A DNA stretch of 64,000 bases. It comes from Arabidopsis thaliana. Its lineage: Eukaryota > Streptophyta > Magnoliopsida > Brassicales > Brassicaceae. Under the pieces are notes generated by a model. It was given only the letters and a program-made list of their open reading frames with translations. It did not search any database and had not been told where the DNA came from. Shown here piece by piece: positions 11,816-23,402 of this stretch (position 1 is the stretch's first letter; each line of letters opens with the position of its first letter). The stretch spans positions 21,809,971 through 21,873,970 of the forward strand of contig NC_003070.9 of the NCBI RefSeq assembly GCF_000001735.4, in the 5' to 3' direction. The position numbers and the translations under genes were made by a program.

Positions 11816-12277
11816 GTTAGTCATTTTATTTTCTTCCCTTAATTCTTAGCATGTGTCTTTGTTTACGGTGAATTGAGTGATAATGGGGACGTGAGGCATC
11901 TCATAGTTCACAAGTTCCGCCTTAGCTTAACCAAGCCTGACTACTCTTAACTAAAGTTCTTCAACTATACCATATTTCCTTGAACACATCCAAGTCTAGT
12001 AAGTTTCTGTTAAATTCCTAACACTATAGATTTATAGTTCTTCGATGCCATTTGTAACTACATAGCAGTAGGCAGTAGCTTCTTTTTGAGTTATTGCAAT
12101 TTCTTAATCATTTTTATATTGGCTAGTTACATTGTTTTAGAAATCGAAGTTTGTTTACCTACCTTGTTTACGATTTGGTCATTGCTCAAGATTTACGTTT
12201 TGATGCTATGTACAATCAGCACTGTGTACAATACGTTCTAATTGTTAATATTTTGTGTTGTTGGGTGTTGTGTTCAG

Positions 12278-12578
12278 ATGGAGGAGATTGTTTTTGAAAC
12301 AAAAGATGCACTTGATTGGTCATATAGAAGCGAAGGAGTTGTGAATTTGGTTCTCGCTTACTCTGGATCCTCTCCCACTTTCGTTAGTCTCATCTCTTTT
12401 TCTTATTTTTAGATATTAAATCTTTGCTTTTGTTGAATTGTTTCATTTTCGGTAGGTACATTTCATTGATCTTGATATGAGACCTTTGGAGAGAATGGAA
12501 GCCTATTACGAATCAGACAAGAAGATCATGAAAACGTACCTGGAGATGCTGAAGAAGAAAGGGGATCGATCAACCTAG
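12278..12578 (+). pseudogene. Internally deleted IPK1-like gene (exons 1 and 7 only)
   Basis: Exon 1 (12278-12382) encodes the N-terminal 35 aa and matches exon 1 of the full gene in unit B. It is followed after a 73-bp intron by the last exon (12456-12578). The deletion runs from intron 1 into the last intron, so donor, acceptor and phase remain usable and a 75-aa protein is still predicted. It keeps the N-lobe strand region and the C-terminal HFIDLDMRPL segment. It lacks the inositol-phosphate and zinc-binding parts, so kinase activity is not expected. I label it a pseudogene, though it may be transcribed and translated. Confidence 0.85.
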
Positions 12579-13283
12579 ATTCTTCTAGAACTATGCAACC
12601 TCTAACAGTTTCCTACAATTTTCACTTGTATCAATTCATAAGATTCCCTTTACTTGATATGTTTCCTAGACTAAAATAAATATAAATGTTAATTATTTAT
12701 GTACAGTTAAATGTAAAGTTCTCAGTATCCCTCACTTAAGAATCTAGTTGTTGCATTAGATTAATACATGGGATGTGGCTGCAAAGGGGTATACAGTAGA
12801 AAACCAAGTTTCAAAGTTAGCCTGATGGTTAAATATCACTTGAAAATCAGGGATGTGGAGGATGGGAAACATCAGAGAAGGGCTGGTGCAAGTTTCTAAA
12901 GTTGATACAGTGAGCAATTTCCAAAATGTATCGGAGATGCTCAAGTCTACCAAGAACTGAAAAAAGTAAGCGTGAATCCACGAACTAAAATCTTAAACTC
13001 AAAGCCAAGGTGGACACTCATAGAGAGTTTGTCTATCGGTTTCAATATATTTTGCTTACGTAATAGTTTGCATTCCAAAAGTTTCTATAATAACTTTGTA
13101 CACCTGAATCGATATAATTCGATTTTTATAATCAACATTAATAAAAACAAATTTCCTGAAATACATAATTTTGAGTTTGGAGAAATTTTGATAATTTTTG
13201 ATGACCGTGTCTCTATATCACAACCTTTTCTTTTTACATTTTCAGGAGAACAATTTCAATGTTTTATTCAAAACTAGTTGACA

Positions 13284-13420
13284 TCTTATATAATAAGAGA
13301 AGGTTTTTTCCTAACTTTTCCTAACATTGCTACATTTGGCACTTTATTTTGGTGACACTTGTCTTCTTCCATTTATTACTTTGTTTCTTCCAATTTATAT
13401 CTTCTTTTTAGTATTTAATT
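13284..13420 (+). mobile_element. Helitron-like 5' end
   Basis: The sequence tcttatataataagagaag begins with TC after a host A. It is followed by a stretch resembling the 5' region of Arabidopsis ATREP Helitrons (ggcactttattttggtgacacttgtc). The right boundary is unknown and I found no matching plus-strand 3' end. Confidence 0.4.
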
Positions 13421-14481
13421 CCAAAAAATCATATTTATCCATTTCGGATATATTTTTAAATTGATTTTTGTCTTCTAATATTTTTAGTTAAAAATAATAT
13501 CTTCTTATTATCACATATGAATTAGTAAAATTTTAAATCCTCACAACATTAGTACACTTGGCCTATTTTATAATTAATCTTTTTCCTAATTTTTCTATCT
13601 TACATATTATTTTAAGATTCATATAAAAGACATCTCTAATTTTTTCTAATTTTTCTCTTGAAATTTGTCTCAACTTTTCTTTCAAATTAAACGTATTCTT
13701 ATATTCATAATTCTAACTTATTTGCTAATCAAACAATTGCAATTTAATTGGACATTAAGTGTATTGATTGCATTATTCTTCATTGTCCGTTACTTTAGAA
13801 GGAGTAATTGTTTTCATTTTCCCATTTACTTCCACCACTATTAATATGGTACATAGTATGAGACTTGAGTTGAGAGTGGAAAATCTTATTATTTATAATA
13901 TTCATTTGTATAAATTATAATTTGTATTTCGATAAGTATAAGGTATGTAAGAAAGTTTCTTTCTCCGGATTCAGTTATTTCAATATTTTAGAGATTGGAA
14001 GGTTTTCTGCTTATGGGTTTGTTTTCTTGGTGACTTTTCTAAGGTTCTCTAACATCAAAATGTTAATGCCAACTTTTTCGATTCAAAATTTATTGGAAAT
14101 AAGAATCTTTTTGACCAGTTTGTTTGGTAGCTAAAGATAGATGGAAGTTCTTGAGCACAAAGCTTATAAAAGAATGACATTATATTTCTAGGGTAGTTTT
14201 ATCAAAAAAAAAAATCTTTGCATTTGCATCAAACCTATGGTTAGACTTTGGTTAGGCTTTCTACACCCAAAAGCGTCACTCTTTTAGTTTTCTTGCGAGC
14301 GAAAGAATGGAAGGAAGCTCATGGGAAACCGGAACCAAAGTCGCTGGAACAGAACAACATCAAGATAAATCTTTCATCTCCATCAAACATTGTCTGCTCC
14401 ATCAATCATTTCTGTAATTTTTATAATTTATTGAGATTTTGAATAGTAAAGTTATGATGTAATCTTTTATTATTATTATTA

Positions 14482-14696
14482 CTAGATGAATACCCACGCT
14501 ATGCGTGGGTTTGTTTTGAAAATAGTATTTATATTGATTGTTTTTTTTTGCTAATTTATGTTTATTCTTTGTTTATTATTGTATTGTTAATAAAATTAGA
14601 TCCATAAATATGTAATTACAATTTTTATGGTTAGATTCATTTGTAACTCAAAATATCAATTTACATATTTTCATGTAAAAAGCTGATTATTTATAA
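14482..14696 (-). mobile_element. Helitron 3' end, cut by duplication junction
   Basis: Read on the minus strand, a hairpin cccacgc-ata-gcgtggg is followed by tattcat and then CTAG at 14485-14482, next to a host T. This is the standard Helitron 3' terminus (hairpin, short spacer, CTRR). The element would extend rightward, but unit B begins at 14697, so its 5' part is missing. Confidence 0.65.
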
Positions 14697-17600
14697 GATT
14701 TTAATATATTTTCACTATCATGAATACATATAATAACAATATATGATATTTTGATACAAATATGTGTAATTATGTTACTTGTGTGGTTTAAAATTTGCCT
14801 AACTCGATTATGAATAAACCAATTTCTTGTTTTATGTACTTCAACAAATTGTGATAAGCTCATGTTAAAGTTTGGATTGACATCAACTCAACAAAATCTC
14901 AAAAGTATTCGCATGATTGAATGTCATTTAAGTCAACACTTTTGAATCTTCTAGCATTGCATATATCAATATTAGAGAAATGATCGTCTTTTAATTCAAT
15001 TAAGAGTAGGAATGATGATACATTTAATTTACTTATTTAATTTTATTAATTTTTTAATTTAAAAAATATTGAATGACAAATGTGATTTTCTTGTGTGATG
15101 ATGTGTCATTCATATGGAGAGAGTTGACCAACTTTCATATATATGATTTATATAGTGAACGTGGATGAGGTAAAATCAAAGAGTATTGATGTTATCATCT
15201 TATTTGCGAGACAAGTATAGTTGTTTCAATGTGAGGTCGGTTATAGTTACAATATCCTTCTCACATTGTCACGTAAGTGTGATCATTTTGTTTCACTTAC
15301 ACTAGCTTTCTCACATTGTTACATGAGAAATTATCATTTCAGGTTCATAAGACATTCAACAGTTGTGTAGTAAATCAAACTTAATGATAAACTTCCTCAA
15401 CAGTTTTACCATAGACTCTTTAGTTTTACATGTTCACAAGATATGATTTTCTAAATTTATTTTGGTTACCCGTTATATGATGATATAGTTGAAACACGCA
15501 AGATTATAATATTTTTCTTTCACTTGGAATGAATATTAATTCTTCACGTAAACTATAGAGATCACATGTTCTGAGATTAGTATAAATGTGAAACCTTTAC
15601 TATATCAAGATTGATTTTTTTTATAAAAAAATTTACTCTTTCGTTTGGTTAAAGTTATGGCGCTACATAATCTACGTAACTTGTGTTTTGTTTTGGTATT
15701 TTAAGAGATAACATTTGTTCGTTTGGATGTCATGGAAGATTTTAGTTTTGTTTTATCTTTTGTTTTGTAGAGTTCTTCTCGCTGATCATATGAACTAACA
15801 GTTCTCCGTTTTAACAATGAAGCTGTGAGAAACAGAGAAAGAGGGAAACATAGAAGTACAAGGAATGTCAATTTTCCAACAAATTTTATTACCATTGCGA
15901 GTGGTAAATTTTCTGTCTATTACCATTTTCAAAGTTTCAAGGGTTGAATTGAATTCATACGATGTTTAGTTAACGTATACAAGTGGCCCGTCCAAAATAT
16001 TTGGAGGTCAAAGCAACAATTTGTTTTTTTTTGGGTTATTATAAAACTTTGGGGACTTTTGAAACTAAATAATTTTGAGGCCTATTTTCAAATATTTTTG
16101 CTGTAAAAAAATTGGAAGTCACATACCATTGCTTCATATTGCTGTCCTCAATGACGGCCCTGTGTATACATCAAATAATCATCAACTTTTCGTGAGAATC
16201 TTTAATAGTAGTTTAATTTATCTTTCTTGATAATTTTGATATACACATTTTTTTGTTAGCTCAGTTTTTTGTTGCATGCATGTTACCATGTTTATATACA
16301 CGCATATGAGGTATGATATTCAACTATTCAAATCAAAGCTTATACGTATCAGAAGTTTATTTGTTCTTCATACAATATTGTTATTTCAAGCTCCGATCCA
16401 ATGATTATTTATCTCTCTAAGTTTTTATTGTCTAGGAAGTGTCCTCAGTCTAAGTTTTTGGAACCAATGATAAGTGTCTACTATTTATTTGACGTTTTCA
16501 TTTTATAAAATCTATTTTGTTCATCCCAACTTATGTCTTTAGTTTTTGTTTTATTTGTAGGGTTTGATTCAAATTTTTGGGACGAACATACTCTACACTT
16601 AGATGTAATCCAAGATCATGGCAGTGATATTAGGAAACTTTTTGGAGAAGGATGTGATAATACCAAAGCGAGAAGTAATGAAATGGAAATCAAAGAGACA
16701 AAATTGTTCGAGGATATGTGCAACATTACAACGATTTAGTAACACTTACAAACTTAAAGTTTAGTTTTATTTCTCTGATTTGATTTGAAAAGGCTTTAGA
16801 GATTGATCAGAATTCTTCAAAAGAATTGTGGAAAATAGCTCCTTAGTATTTACCAAAAGTTTTGTCCCACAAAAAAAAAAAAACTCATCAAAATTCATGT
16901 CTTTCTCATATAAAAAACTTAAAGTTGGTTGTAAAAAACTCAAACATAAGTTCTTAGTTAAGACCAAAAAAGTTTTCTTAGATCTCACAAAAAAGACCAA
17001 AAGTAATTCAACTGATGAATTTAGATAAAGTAATTTGTCTTCTAAACCCAAGGCAAGTGTTCATAATTGACATTAGGATGATTTTACGTCATATTTTGCT
17101 TATTATGCTTCATATGTTTAATGGCTTACTTATTTTATAATGAAGCAAGTAGAGATTAACCAGACTAAACCAAGACTACAGTTCGATAGAAATGACATGG
17201 ATGACGTGGTATAGAGCCTATAATGAGCATCGAGCTTATACAATGATATGCATTCATGTGTTAATATTTTCTTCAAGTTGTTATATTGTAACATTTTAAT
17301 TTACATTGAATCAAAGAAAGACAAAACCCATAAACACTAATACGTATCAAATCATTACAAAACAGGCATAATTAATGGGATTGGCAAAATTAATGGAATT
17401 ATACAATCAATACCAAATCAGAGGCGTTTTGAAATTGAACTAATCACCCACACCGTTAAGAAAACAACGTTGTTTTGTAAGCCTACAATTATTTATAAGA
17501 ATTTTGAGATTATTCATAGTTTAAGGTTATTCATGGAGATTTTAGTCATATTTTATTATATTAAACTACAATTTTGAGATGAAATTTTTTTTAGCATAAT

Positions 17601-17915
17601 TGTAATTCATTTAACTAATTACAAAATCAAATTTTCAATTTTGACATCATATTATGTTTTAGATTACACGGTAATAGTTCACTACTACAATAATTTTCCA
17701 ATTTTACAAGAATTTTTTCCATCTTTATTTTTTATACCATAATTTTAACTCCTTCAATTAAGTATATTAATTAATTAAAAACTAGATATATTTATATATT
17801 TTATTATATTAAATTTACCCACGCGTCGGGGCTAACATGAGGACGTAAACTCTTTGTATTATATTATCTTGATGTAAATAATACCTTTTTTTTATTTGTC
17901 AATACTCTGTTTCTC
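14697..17915. other. Spacer and NLR promoter region, unit B
   Basis: This is a near-identical copy of 3127-6349, differing by a 4-bp deletion near 16450 and scattered substitutions. It repeats the miniature element and the exon-like stretch (16533-16739). No gene is supported. Confidence 0.7.
15983..16163. mobile_element. Possible decayed hAT-like miniature element (copy B)
   Basis: Same sequence and same flanking 8-bp near-duplication as 4413-4593. It was copied with the unit, so it predates the duplication. Confidence 0.35.
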
Positions 17916-17996
17916 CTTCTAGAAACTTTCCTTTATACTGTTTGTGTATTTTGTTGACCACAAAAACTCGAGGACTAAGACTAAGTAAGATAGGAA

Positions 17997-18525
17997 ATGG
18001 GTGGATACAAAGAAGTTGTCCTTTTAAGAAATCCATCACGAGGAGTTGGAAAGTCTGAACCAGAGACTTTCGTGTGCTTATCCAAAGACGACGAGAGGAG
18101 TCCCAAGAAGTCTAGCGGTATCAATCAAATCTCTTCTTACTTGAGGAGATTCCTTGGAACCATCAAGAGGTTAGTCCATTTTCTTAGCAAATTTCTTTGT
18201 TTACGGTGAAAGATATCTCTATTTGTTTCTCTAAATCTTTCGAGTAGTAACAGTTAAACTTTGTCCATATCCTGGATAGACCTAGGTGTGTCAAGACTCA
18301 AGAGACAAAGCTTGAATATATTTTTCTAACTGATTAGATATCACTATTAATGATAATGCATGATCATCAATATTTCGTAGCTTGATTCATATTTTCATAT
18401 ATACTACTTACTTAAGCAGGAAGCATTATGGCTGGGGAACTTATTTCGTTTGGTATACAAAACCTGTGGAACCTACTGAGTCAAGAATGCGAGCTATTTC
18501 AGGGAGTCGAAGATCAAGTAACTGA
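17997..18525 (+). promoter_or_regulatory. Leader exon with upstream ORF overlapping the NLR start (unit B)
   Basis: This is the counterpart of 6431-6959. The ATG is at 17997, the donor follows 18169 and the acceptor is just before 18420. The frame runs out of phase into the NLR start, ending at 18525 if spliced this way. Only one residue of the leader peptide differs from unit A (Glu to Gly at residue 17). Confidence 0.5.
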
Positions 18526-21500
18526 ACTAAAAAGGGATCTAAACTTGTTAAGCTCTTTTCTGAAAGATGCAGATGCAAAGAAACATACAAGTGCGGTGGT
18601 GAAAAACTGTGTTGAAGAGATCAAGGAAATTATCTATGATGGAGAGGATACAATCGAAACATTTGTTCTTGAGCAAAACCTGGGAAAAACAAGTGGTATC
18701 AAGAAGAGTATCAGAAGACTTGCTTGCATTATTCCAGATCGAAGGAGATATGCATTAGGTATCGGAGGCTTAAGTAATAGGATCTCCAAGGTGATCCGAG
18801 ATATGCAGAGTTTTGGAGTGCAACAAGCTATCGTTGATGGTGGGTATAAGCAACCTCAAGGTGATAAACAAAGGGAGATGCGACCAAGATTTTCTAAGGA
18901 CGACGATAGCGATTTTGTGGGGTTGGAAGCAAATGTTAAGAAATTGGTTGGATATTTGGTGGACGAAGCAAACGTTCAAGTGGTTTCCATAACCGGGATG
19001 GGTGGTCTAGGTAAAACCACACTTGCTAAACAGGTTTTTAACCATGAGGATGTTAAACATCAGTTTGATGGGCTCTCATGGGTGTGTGTTTCACAAGATT
19101 TTACCCGAATGAATGTATGGCAAAAGATCTTGAGGGACCTCAAACCCAAAGAGGAAGAAAAGAAAATCATGGAGATGACACAAGATACACTCCAAGGTGA
19201 ACTAATTCGATTGTTGGAAACGTCTAAGTCATTAATTGTCCTCGATGACATATGGGAAAAAGAAGATTGGGAACTAATCAAGCCAATATTTCCACCGACC
19301 AAAGGTTACCTCTTATGGTACACACACTAGCCAGTGGTCATACTCAATAAACTAGCTAACTCTTTGTGTTTGTTTTTGACAGGTTGGAAAGTGTTGCTTA
19401 CTTCTCGAAACGAGAGTGTCGCCATGCGTAGAAATACATCATATATCAACTTTAAACCAGAATGCCTAACCACTGAAGACAGTTGGACACTTTTTCAGAG
19501 GATAGCCCTTCCTATGAAAGATGCAGCTGGTACTTTTAATGCATCTCTATCTTGTTAGTATCTTGGTTTTGTAGTCTACTTGTAAAACGATTTTGACATA
19601 TTGATAACGTTGTGCAGAATTTAAGATTGATGAGGAAAAGGAAGAGTTGGGTAAGCTAATGATCAAACACTGTGGAGGGTTACCATTGGCCATCAGAGTG
19701 TTAGGAGGTATGTTAGCTGAAAAATACACATCGCATGATTGGAGAAGATTATCTGAGAATATTGGATCTCATCTCGTGGGAGGAAGAACTAACTTTAATG
19801 ACGACAACAACAATACATGTAACTATGTATTGTCTCTAAGCTTTGAAGAATTGCCAAGTTATTTGAAGCATTGTTTCCTCTACTTGGCCCATTTTCCAGA
19901 TGATTATGAGATAAACGTAAAGAATTTGTCATATTACTGGGCTGCAGAAGGAATATTCCAACCTAGGCATTACGATGGAGAAATCATTCGAGATGTTGGA
20001 GATGTCTACATAGAGGAGCTGGTGAGGAGGAATATGGTCATTTCCGAAAGAGATGTAAAGACTTCGAGATTTGAAACTTGTCATTTGCATGACATGATGA
20101 GAGAAGTTTGTTTGTTAAAAGCCAAAGAAGAGAACTTCCTACAGATTACCAGTAGCCGCACTTCAACTGGAAACTCTCTGTCTATTGTCACATCTCGCAG
20201 GCTTGTCTACCAATATCCTATTACATTAGATGTTGAGAAAGATATAAACGATCCAAAACTTCGATCTCTCGTGGTTGTTGCCAATACTTATATGTTTTGG
20301 GGAGGTTGGAGTTGGATGCTGTTAGGTTCAAGCTTTATAAGGTTAGAACTACTGAGGGTATTAGATATCCATAGAGCCAAGTTGAAAGGAGGGAAGTTAG
20401 CTTCTTCCATTGGACAGCTCATCCACTTAAGATACTTGAACTTAAAGCATGCTGAGGTAACTCATATACCTTATTCACTAGGAAATCTGAAGTTGTTGAT
20501 CTATCTGAATTTAGTCATTTTAGTCTCCGGATCTACATTGGTGCCCAATGTCTTGAAGGAGATGCAACAACTGAGATACCTTGCGTTACCAAAAGATATG
20601 GGGAGGAAGACAAAACTAGAATTGAGTAATCTAGTAAAATTGGAGACTTTGAAAAATTTCTCAACAAAGAATTGCAGCTTGGAGGATCTTCGTGGTATGG
20701 TCAGGCTGAGAACGCTCACCATCGAATTACGTAAGGAGACGAGTCTAGAAACTCTAGCTGCATCTATAGGCGGATTGAAATACCTCGAAAGCCTTACAAT
20801 AACTGATCTTGGTTCTGAGATGAGGACGAAGGAAGCGGGAATCGTATTTGATTTCGTTTATCTCAAAACGCTAACGTTGAAACTGTATATGCCTAGGCTT
20901 TCTAAAGAACAACACTTCCCTTCTCACCTTACAACCTTATATCTACAACATTGTCGGTTGGAAGAGGATCCCATGCCGATTCTAGAGAAGTTGCATCAGT
21001 TGAAAGAGCTTGAATTAAGGCGTAAATCTTTCAGTGGAAAGGAAATGGTTTGCTCGAGCGGTGGGTTTCCTCAATTGCAGAAGCTTTCAATAAAAGGACT
21101 AGAGGAATGGGAAGATTGGAAAGTAGAAGAAAGCTCCATGCCAGTTCTTCATACTCTCGATATTCGGGATTGTCGAAAATTAAAGCAGCTTCCTGATGAA
21201 CACCTTCCTTCTCACCTTACATCCATATCTCTATTTTTTTGTTGTTTGGAGGAGGATCCAATGCCGACTCTAGAGAGATTGGTTCACTTGAAAGAGCTTC
21301 AATTATTGTTTAGATCTTTCAGTGGGAGGATAATGGTTTGCGCTGGCAGTGGGTTTCCTCAACTGCACAAGCTAAAATTATCTGAACTAGATGGGTTGGA
21401 AGAGTGGATAGTAGAGGATGGCTCCATGCCACAGCTTCATACTCTGGAAATTCGTCGGTGTCCAAAGTTAAAGAAGCTTCCTAATGGGTTTCCACAATTG

Positions 21501-21743
21501 CAGAATCTTGAGTTAAATGAGCTAGAGGAATGGGAAGAGTGGATAGTAGAGGATGGCTCCATGCCACTTCTTCATACTCTAAGAATTTGGAATTGTCCAA
21601 AGTTAAAGCAGCTGCCTGATGGGTTGCGATTTATCTATTCATTAAAGAATTTGACTGTACCAAAGAGATGGAAGAAGAGATTGTCGAAAGGAGGAGAAGA
21701 TTATTACAAAGTCCAACACATTCCTTCTGTTGAATTCTACTAG
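18428..21743 (+). CDS. RDL6: CC-NBS-LRR disease resistance protein (RPP8/RPP13-like clade), unit B
   Basis: This is a coiled-coil NLR immune receptor with exons 18428-19304, 19383-19529 and 19618-21743, giving 1049 aa in frame. P-loop [30 protein letters not shown] and LHD are placed as in the unit-A protein. The first 292 residues differ from unit A at only four positions, whereas the LRR carries many changes. The LRR C-terminus has the 96-aa module twice and an additional 45-aa module (period 135 bp, starting 21351 and 21486), which accounts for most of the extra length. It stops at VEFY, which I take as the ancestral end. The symbol is inferred from length and position; an identical sister copy outside the window is likely. 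Confidence 0.94.
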
Positions 21744-22910
21744 GAATGCTCTCAGCAATCACAGACTATGTATATATATGTACACATAAAGAGCTGCATT
21801 GATGGTGTTCGATGAATTGTCTAACTGTGACTATCCTTGACGAGATATGTAATCATAAGCCTCTGTTTCCACCCAAAATCAGGTAATCTCATGATCATTG
21901 ACTTTAAAAATTTCAAAGAAAAGCTTATCAAACAAGAGACCTGAATAATCATGTTCTTTCTGCTTAGAATCACCAAACAAGAACATTTTGCAGGTCGGAA
22001 GATAGTTGCAGGTAGGAAGCTAATCAAACAAGACACCTTATTTTTCACGACGAGATGTTGAACCCCTGAAGAATGTTGGACACCATTTTGATGGATAAAA
22101 CATTTTCATAGGAGAAATGATGTGAGTAAGCTTTCAGATCATTATGATGCATGCCAGTATAGTCATTTCTCTCGTTACTCTTACAAAGTCCTATATAGTG
22201 TCTTCAGTTCAAGGTCTATTTCTTTCATGGAAGTCATATAAAACTATATTAGACAATATTCATAACCTGAATGTTAGTAGTAATACCTTGTGATAAGGTT
22301 GAAGAACAATTGCAGAAATGGGTAAGAGATGACATAGTGACTTACTCAACTAACTCTCATAATCTTATTTCTGAAGTCAAGAACACTAGCCTGCAAAGTT
22401 GCAAGTTTTGTTTAGCTCATACTGTGCCTTTTACTGTAGTTGTAGATGATCTTGGTTTCTTACTAAAAACTCTGTTGAAATTTCATATTACTTCCTTACA
22501 TGCAGAGAGTCGAGGTGAAAAGGTGTCTAGCTTTTGAAGCTTTGCTGTGTACTAAGTGGACAACTTTCTTATTCTCTATCTGTTTTTGGTGTGTAATAAG
22601 AATCTGAATTTTATGCATGGGTGAATTTGTACGGGTTAATAGAGAAGTTCATAACCTAAGTTAAGACTAGTCTGCTAAATTCGGACACAATGTGAAATTC
22701 TCAAGCTCATCGTTTAATCAACAGAGAGAATTTGATTGACTTTTTTTCATAATTCTGTTTTGTAGACGAATTTGATAAGGTTGATGCTACCTTGTCCGAA
22801 TCTCTTCCCAAGTGAATCTTGGTCATCTGCCTATTTATACACATTAAACTCTTTGCATTGATGTCTTAATGTGTGTGTTTTGTATAATCATTCAGACTTT
22901 ATGGGAGTGT
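21744..22910. other. Spacer after the unit-B NLR, absent from unit A
   Basis: About 1.2 kb of 3' flank was removed in unit A. The longest open frame (22271-22537, 88 codons) has no domain I recognise and no copy to compare, so I do not call it a gene. Confidence 0.6.
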
Positions 22911-23220
22911 TGCGGCGAAGCTACTGAACCTTTTTGAAAGCGGTGTTGCCTATCTTTAAGAGCGTCGGAGGTGATATAACTGGGAGACTCTTGATGAGAT
23001 GTTGGCCTATCTGGAATACTTCCCAGTTGGGAGACCAACGGAGATGAATACCGTCAACAATTCACCAACGACCCATCTCAAGAGCTTGGACACGAGGGAG
23101 AAGGTTGGTGCCTGGTTCAAACAGTGGTGCATCCAAAACGCAGGCCGTGTAGCATTTTGTTTCGGGTTCTACATGGCCATGGCGAAGAAGGGTGACCAGT
23201 TGGAAGGTGCATACACCCTA

Positions 23221-23225
23221 AATAC
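23221..23225. repeat. Left target-site duplication of RE1 (aatac)
   Basis: The 5 bases aatac precede the left LTR and recur at 28040-28044 after the right LTR. Unit A shows the unoccupied site as aagac. Confidence 0.93.
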
Positions 23226-23392
23226 TATAAAGGTTTATAGAAGTGATTGATTTATTCCATTCAACGATTTACAATATATATACACAAGAGAGACTTGCTG
23301 AGCACACTTATAATCAATGTGAGTATATACAATATTACAAACATGGAAGATATGATTGGAATCAATCAAGGAGATGATTGATATCCTTAATA
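23226..23392 (-). repeat. RE1 3' LTR
   Basis: 167 bp, starting TATTAAGG and ending CCTTTATA when read on the minus strand, which gives short imperfect inverted ends. It matches the right LTR without a visible difference. Confidence 0.95.
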
Positions 23393-23402
23393 CGCCCCCT
23401 CA
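23393..23402 (-). other. RE1 polypurine tract
   Basis: On the minus strand the sequence gagggggcg abuts the 3' LTR. This is the usual place and composition for the plus-strand primer. It overlaps the end of the polyprotein frame. Confidence 0.75.

Larger units (their letters stand above)
3127..12640. repeat. Tandem duplication unit A (NLR, gene fragment, IPK1-like)
   Basis: Homology with unit B starts at 3127 (14697 in B). The offset is 11570 bp at first and 11566 bp after a 4-bp indel near 4880/16450. Similarity runs through promoter, leader exon, NLR, fragment, spacer, second leader exon and IPK1-like gene to about 12640 (about 32105 in B). Relative to B, unit A lacks about 1.2 kb after the NLR, the RE1 element and IPK1-like exons 2-6. 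Identity is high in spacers and the NB domain and lower in the LRR. Confidence 0.93.
12579..14696. other. Spacer after unit A with transposon ends and older repeat remnants
   Basis: Homology to unit B ends near 12640. Positions about 13020-13110 are a diverged copy of the end of the spacer seen at 10500-10580 and 28235-28310 (shared gtctatc...tttctataataactttg), which implies an older duplication. Two Helitron-type ends are listed separately. Short open frames at 12972, 13922 and 14248 have no support as genes. Confidence 0.6.

Noticed and set aside
22271..22537. 88-codon open frame after the unit-B NLR.
   Set aside because: No domain, no splice context and no second copy to test conservation.
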